Source: Pallidibacillus pasinlerensis
Lineage (GTDB): Bacteria > Bacillota > Bacilli > Bacillales > Caldibacillaceae
Length of the DNA stretch: 64,000 nt
Reading direction: 5' to 3'
Assembly: GCF_009996845.1 (NCBI RefSeq)
Contig: NZ_JAACYS010000006.1
Span: 1 to 64,000 of the forward strand
The position numbers were made by a program, and so were the translations under genes. Under the pieces are notes generated by a model that was given only the letters and a program-made list of their open reading frames with translations, was not told where the DNA came from and did not search any database. Below, in pieces: positions 60,080 to 64,000 of the stretch. Within the stretch, counting starts at the first letter, position 1. The number at the start of each line of letters is the position of its first letter.

Positions 60080-61114
60080 CTATCTCACACCGCTTTCCAG
60101 AATTGAAAAGGCTTTGTTTTCACAATCAATTTCTGCTAGGGCACCATAAGGTATAATGAATTTTGGCTCAGTATGACCGAAATTTAAATTATATAAAATT
60201 GGTATGTTCGTTAAGCCATACTCGTTCATAACCGTTAGGATTGCTTCCTTATATTCCTCGTAATACACTTCGTCGTATGGTTTGGCAAAAATAATTCCCT
60301 TTGCCTTTTGTAAAATTCCTTGGGCTGCATAGTTTCTAAGCCAATATGTGATATATTGTGGTTCCGTTTTATCCTCTGATGTTTCAAAAAAGAGAATGCT
60401 ATCATCCCATGTACGTGGCTCTGGCCAAAGCTCCGTTCCTTTCATAAACTCTAATACTTCAATACATCCGCCAATTAATTTACCAGAAACTATCCCTGAG
60501 CCTTGCAAAACTTCTGGGCCATGATTCGGATTCATTTTTCGCTTACGATTACGGTACTCTGGAATTGCCCAATCAAGAAGCTCACTTGTCCATTCTTTCG
60601 CAGGTTCAATTTTACCAATTGGCTCATCGGAAAATAATGTCCGTTTAACATATTTAATCGTGTAGTCATGCATCGCTACGTTTTCAGCGAAGTCTAACAT
60701 AATCGCAGGGCCGTAAAATGAAGATAGACCCGCCTTCAAACAAATAAAGTGAGTAATTGTTGTATCCGAAAATCCCATAAATATTTTCGGATTGTTACGG
60801 ATGACATCGAAATCGATGTATGGTAAAAGACGAATACTTTCATCTCCACCAATATTTGAAAAAATCGCTTTTATACTCGGGTCTTTAAAAGCGTTCATCA
60901 AATCTTCCGCCCTTGCCTCTGGATGATTGTAAATAAACTCAGAACCTTTTAAACTATATGGCATAGCAACAACTTCTAAGCCGAATACATCCTTTAGTCT
61001 TTTGACCCCTTGTTCGTAACGCCAACGAAGTTCAGGATCACCCGCTCCTCCCCAAGAAAGACTTACCGTCGCGACTTTATCCCCAGGCTGTAACTTTTCT
61101 GGTTTTATTAACAT
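60080..61114 (-). CDS. S66-family peptidase (LD-carboxypeptidase/MccF-like)
   Basis: 344 residues, cytosolic. The Ser nucleophile lies in FMGFSDTTITHF (about 115), and the Glu and His of the triad in ILFFETSEDKTEP and NFGHTEPKFIIPYG. Family members cut the L,D-bond of murein tripeptides during recycling (LdcA) or inactivate microcin C (MccF). The length and the FxTSEDxxxP pattern lean toward the MccF-like branch common in Bacillus. The substrate is unknown. ATG at 61114 follows AAAGGGGAG. Monocistronic, divergent from the next gene. Confidence 0.82.
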   Translation of the reverse strand: MLIKPEKLQPGDKVATVSLSWGGAGDPELRWRYEQGVKRLKDVFGLEVVAMPYSLKGSEFIYNHPEARAEDLMNAFKDPSIKAIFSNIGGDESIRLLPYIDFDVIRNNPKIFMGFSDTTITHFICLKAGLSSFYGPAIMLDFAENVAMHDYTIKYVKRTLFSDEPIGKIEPAKEWTSELLDWAIPEYRNRKRKMNPNHGPEVLQGSGIVSGKLIGGCIEVLEFMKGTELWPEPRTWDDSILFFETSEDKTEPQYITYWLRNYAAQGILQKAKGIIFAKPYDEVYYEEYKEAILTVMNEYGLTNIPILYNLNFGHTEPKFIIPYGALAEIDCENKAFSILESGVR

Positions 61115-61290
61115 TTTTTGCTCCCCTTTACTCTCTTCTCAATAATAGTTAAAAACATCGTATCAAACATAGGGAAAAGATAGCAATCTACATATCACTT
61201 AAATGAGTTTTTAGTCAAATTATTTTGTATTTCGACACCTATCATGTACAATCAGGAATATTAATAAGAATTTTTAGGAGGTTTTTAACA

Positions 61291-61932
61291 ATGAAAATAG
61301 GAATCATCGGTGCGACTGGTAAAGCAGGTAGTTTTATTTTAAAAGAAGCCCTAAACCGTGGTCATGAAGTAACTGCAATCGTTAGAGACGCATCCAAACT
61401 TGAAAATAAAGATGTAGCTGTAATCGAAAGTGATATTTTCGATTTGGGGAGCTATGATTTTGAAGACCTAGATGTCGTAGTAAATGCATTTGGTGCTCCA
61501 GCAGGAGATGAGCATTTACATGTGGAAGCTGGAAGAATTTTAATTAATGCATTTGAGCAAGTACCCCATGTAAGACTAATTGTAGTTGGTGGTGCAGGTA
61601 GTCTTTATGTCGATGAAGAAAAGACAACTCGTCTACTAGATACTCCAGAATTTCCAAAAGAGTATTACCCAACCGCTGCAAATCAAGCGAAAAACCTAGA
61701 GGACTTACAAAAAACAACTGGTATAAAATGGACATTTGTTAGCCCGGCTATTTTCTTTGATCCAAACGGAGAGAGAACAGGCTCTTACGTTGTTGGTAAA
61801 GACCATCCAGCTGTAAACTCTCAAGGAGAAAGCTACATTAGCTACGCAGACTACGCTATTGCTATTTTAGATGAAATTGAAAATCCGAAATATATTAATG
61901 AGCGTTTTACTGTTGCTGGGGAAAAGGCGTAA
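61291..61932 (+). CDS. NAD(P)-binding atypical SDR protein (YwnB-like)
   Basis: 213 residues from ATG 61291 after TTAGGAGG; an upstream in-frame ATG at 61225 lacks a site. N-terminal Rossmann motif GIIGATGKAGSF, then VTAIVRDASKL and VVVNAFGAP fit the NAD(P)H-binding PF13460 group (flavin-reductase/NmrA-like). It lacks the classical YxxxK dyad, so it is probably a redox sensor or atypical reductase. Substrate unknown. Followed by a terminator that runs into array 2. Confidence 0.8.
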   Translation: MKIGIIGATGKAGSFILKEALNRGHEVTAIVRDASKLENKDVAVIESDIFDLGSYDFEDLDVVVNAFGAPAGDEHLHVEAGRILINAFEQVPHVRLIVVGGAGSLYVDEEKTTRLLDTPEFPKEYYPTAANQAKNLEDLQKTTGIKWTFVSPAIFFDPNGERTGSYVVGKDHPAVNSQGESYISYADYAIAILDEIENPKYINERFTVAGEKA

Positions 61933-61943
61933 ATCATCTTGAG

Positions 61944-61975
61944 AGCTTCTTACACATTTGTGTTGGGAGCTTTTC
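61944..61975 (+). terminator. Terminator after the NAD(P)-binding gene
   Basis: AGCTTCTTACAC (61944-61955) pairs with GTGTTGGGAGCT (ends about 61971) with wobbles and one mismatch, followed by TTTTC. Confidence 0.65.
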
Positions 61976-62004
61976 TCTTGGACATTTTGATGCGTTTCTA
62001 CTTG

Positions 62005-62780
62005 TATTTTGTCTGCGAGAACACTTCTCGGGGACATTTCGACACTTTTCTACTCTCATTTTGTCCGCGAGACCGCTTCTCAAAGACATTTCAACACTAA
62101 TCCAATTACTTTTTGTCTACGAGACGGCCTCTCGATGACATTTCAACGCTAATCCAATTACTTTTTGTCTACGAGACGGCCTTTCGATGACATTTCAACG
62201 CTAATCCAATTACTTTTTGTCTACGAGACGGCCTCTCGATGACATTTCAACACTACTCCAATTACTTTTTGTCTACGAGACGGCCTCTCGATGACATTTC
62301 AACGCTAATCCAATTACTTTTTGTCTACGAGACGGCCTCTCGATGACATTTCGACGCTAATCCAATTACTTTTTGTCTACGAGACGGCCTCTCGATGACA
62401 TTTCGACGCTAATCCAATTACGTTTTGTCTACGAGACGGTCTTTCGATGACATTTCAACGCTAATCCAATTACTTTTTGTCTACGAGACGGCCTCTCGAT
62501 GACATTTCGACGCTAATCCAATTACTTTTTGTCTACGAGACGGCCTCTCGATGACATTTCAACACTACTCCAATTACGTTTTGTCTACGAGACGGCCTCT
62601 CGATGACATTTCAACACTAATCCAATTACGTTTTGTCTACGAGACGGCCTTTCGATGACATTTCGACGCTAATCCAATTACTTTTTGTCTACGAGACGGC
62701 CTCTCGATGACATTTCGACGCTAATCCAATTACATTTTGTCCATGAGACTACCTCTCAATGACATATTTATGTCTTACTA
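62005..62780 (+). repeat. Tandem array 2: 15 units of a 52-bp repeat
   Basis: Units start (G of GTC) at 62011, 62063, 62115 and every 52 bases to 62739, with no indel. Core: GTCTACGAGACGGCC then TCTCGATGACATTTC; linker AACGCTAATCCAATTACTTT type. The outer units (62011, 62063, 62739) are degenerate, the inner twelve nearly identical. CGAGA and TCTCG form a 5-bp hairpin around a 5-base loop; units with TTTCG keep it by a G-U pair. It lies between converging genes. Orientation is the same as array 1. Confidence 0.95.
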
Positions 62781-62844
62781 TCTATATTTGTCTACCGACC
62801 TTCAAGAACTCCACCCATCCTCTTATAATAATTACAAAAAAGGC

Positions 62845-62880
62845 CCTCCTACATGACGCAAACTCTCGCCATATAAGAGG
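62845..62880 (-). terminator. Terminator of fumC
   Basis: Minus strand CCTCTTATATG pairs with CATGTAGGAGG over 11 positions (two wobbles), followed by GCCTTTTTT. Confidence 0.7.
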
Positions 62881-62899
62881 ACAAACGTAAACTCACAAA

Positions 62900-64000
62900 T
62901 TAAGCATTCGGATGAACCATATCTTCAGGTCTTACATACTTGTCAAACTCTTCACTTGTTAGTAATCCAAGTTCAAGAGCTGCTTCTTTTAATGTTGTAC
63001 CTTCTTTATGAGCTTTCTTCGCGATTTTAGCAGCATTTTCATAACCGATATGAGGATTTAATGCTGTTACAAGCATTAAGGAGTCTTTTAAGAACTGATC
63101 AATTTTTTCGCGATTTGGCTCAATACCAACTGCACAATTATCATTGAAGGAACGAATTCCATCAGCAAGTAATCTTGCGCTTTGTAAGAAATTATATAAA
63201 ATAACTGGTTTGAACACGTTTAGTTCAAAGTTACCTTGGCTCGCAGCAAATCCTATTGTTGCATCATTACCCATCACTTGAACAGCTATCATGGTTAATG
63301 CTTCACTTTGTGTAGGGTTTACCTTACCTGGCATAATGGAAGATCCAGGCTCATTTTCAGGAATGGTAATCTCACCAATTCCACTACGTGGGCCAGACGC
63401 TAACCAACGAACGTCATTAGCAATCTTCATGACATCTGCTGCTAATGCCTTCAATGCACCATGAGCATAAACTACTTCGTCGTGGCTTGTTAAAGCATGG
63501 AATTTGTTTTCTGAAGAGTAGAAGTCAATTCCAGTAAGTTGTTTAATTTCTTCAGATACCATGGCTCCAAACTCTGGATGAGTATTAATTCCAGTACCTA
63601 CAGCTGTTCCACCGATAGCTAGGGCTTTCATTTTATCTGTACTTTCTTTAATGAATTCAATATCACGAACAAGCATATGTACCCAACCACTAATTTCTTG
63701 ACCTAGTGTAAGTGGTGTCGCATCTTGTAAGTGCGTTCTACCAATTTTTACGATATCTTTAAATTCTTCAGCTTTTTCTTCTAAAGTCTTTTTGAATCTT
63801 TCAACTTCCGGTAATAATGTATTTTCAACATAGCTCGTTGTTGCAACATGCATAGCTGTTGGGAAAGTATCGTTTGAACTTTGTCCCATGTTTACATCAT
63901 CGTTTGGATGTAGCTTTTGATCAGATCCCCACTCTTTTAAAAGCTCATTTCCACGGTTAGCGATTACTTCGTTTAAGTTCATGTTGGATTGCGTACCGCT
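62900..64000 (-). CDS. fumC: Fumarate hydratase class II, C-terminal part (5' end outside window)
   Basis: The frame is open to the window edge, where [17 protein letters not shown] is read, so about 100 N-terminal residues are missing. It hydrates fumarate to malate in the TCA cycle. The superfamily signature [15 protein letters not shown] holds the catalytic Ser on its mobile loop, and [16 protein letters not shown] the active-site His. The C-terminal [18 protein letters not shown] is typical of FumC, not aspartase. Terminator follows at 62845-62880. Confidence 0.93.
   Translation of the reverse strand, partial: SGTQSNMNLNEVIANRGNELLKEWGSDQKLHPNDDVNMGQSSNDTFPTAMHVATTSYVENTLLPEVERFKKTLEEKAEEFKDIVKIGRTHLQDATPLTLGQEISGWVHMLVRDIEFIKESTDKMKALAIGGTAVGTGINTHPEFGAMVSEEIKQLTGIDFYSSENKFHALTSHDEVVYAHGALKALAADVMKIANDVRWLASGPRSGIGEITIPENEPGSSIMPGKVNPTQSEALTMIAVQVMGNDATIGFAASQGNFELNVFKPVILYNFLQSARLLADGIRSFNDNCAVGIEPNREKIDQFLKDSLMLVTALNPHIGYENAAKIAKKAHKEGTTLKEAALELGLLTSEEFDKYVRPEDMVHPNA

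Overview
The window comes from a low-GC, endospore-forming Firmicute of the Bacillaceae type. The reasons are: conserved gene blocks that match the Bacillus subtilis guaA to yefA (rlmCD) region, a GatCAB amidotransferase operon, PurR boxes with guanine riboswitches, many TTG and GTG starts behind strong AGGAGG-type ribosome sites, and a promoter with sigma-K/GerE features. No rRNA or tRNA gene was seen.

Layout. (1) 1-2400: a decayed edge with a VanZ-like C-terminus, two broken small genes, an IS3-family remnant with frameshifts, and a structured GC-rich intergenic segment. (2) 2400-16350: an accessory island. It holds a type I restriction-modification system (hsdM-hsdS-hsdR), a small gene, a large serine recombinase preceded by a tiny overlapping gene, a five-gene minus-strand cluster of mostly unknown proteins, and a second serine recombinase split by a one-base frameshift in a homopolymer. 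The island abuts rlmCD. (3) 16371-25230: rlmCD, dgkB, a histidine-rich putative spore coat gene, gabD, an aldo/keto reductase, a 28-unit tandem array of a 52-bp repeat, a thioredoxin-like gene and a Bax-inhibitor-1-like membrane protein. (4) 25230-33131: gatCAB, yueI, rocA and an elongation-type class B penicillin-binding protein, all on the minus strand. (5) 33371-41413: a purine operon on the plus strand, with two PurBoxes, a guanine riboswitch and a terminator, then purE-K-F-M-N-H-D. The purB-C-S-Q-L block usual in Bacillus is absent. (6) 41638-59856: a long minus-strand housekeeping block. From its upstream end it reads moxR, DUF58, transglutaminase, [guanine riboswitch] guaA, [guanine riboswitch] pbuG, yebG, yerA, yerB, yerC, pcrB, pcrA, ligA, camS. 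(7) 60017-64000: an S66 peptidase, an NAD(P)-binding protein, a second 15-unit array of a related 52-bp repeat, and fumC, which runs off the window.

How the genes work together. Purine supply is the main theme: de novo synthesis (purEKFMNHD), GMP synthesis (guaA), purine-base uptake (pbuG) and an adenine-deaminase-like protein (yerA) lie within 26 kb. Three of these units carry separate C-type (guanine-specific) purine riboswitches, each followed by a terminator. pcrA, ligA and pcrB handle DNA repair and lipid ether synthesis. The island holds the defence-like and mobile genes.

The most unusual structures are the two tandem arrays. Both have an exact 52-bp period with no indel over 28 and 15 units. 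They share a 30-bp core (26/30 identical) in the same orientation but have unrelated 22-bp linkers. 52 bp is about five helical turns. Other points of interest are the contracted and apparently inverted pur operon, the uncharacterised island operon, and the GerE/sigma-K-type promoter of the histidine-rich gene.
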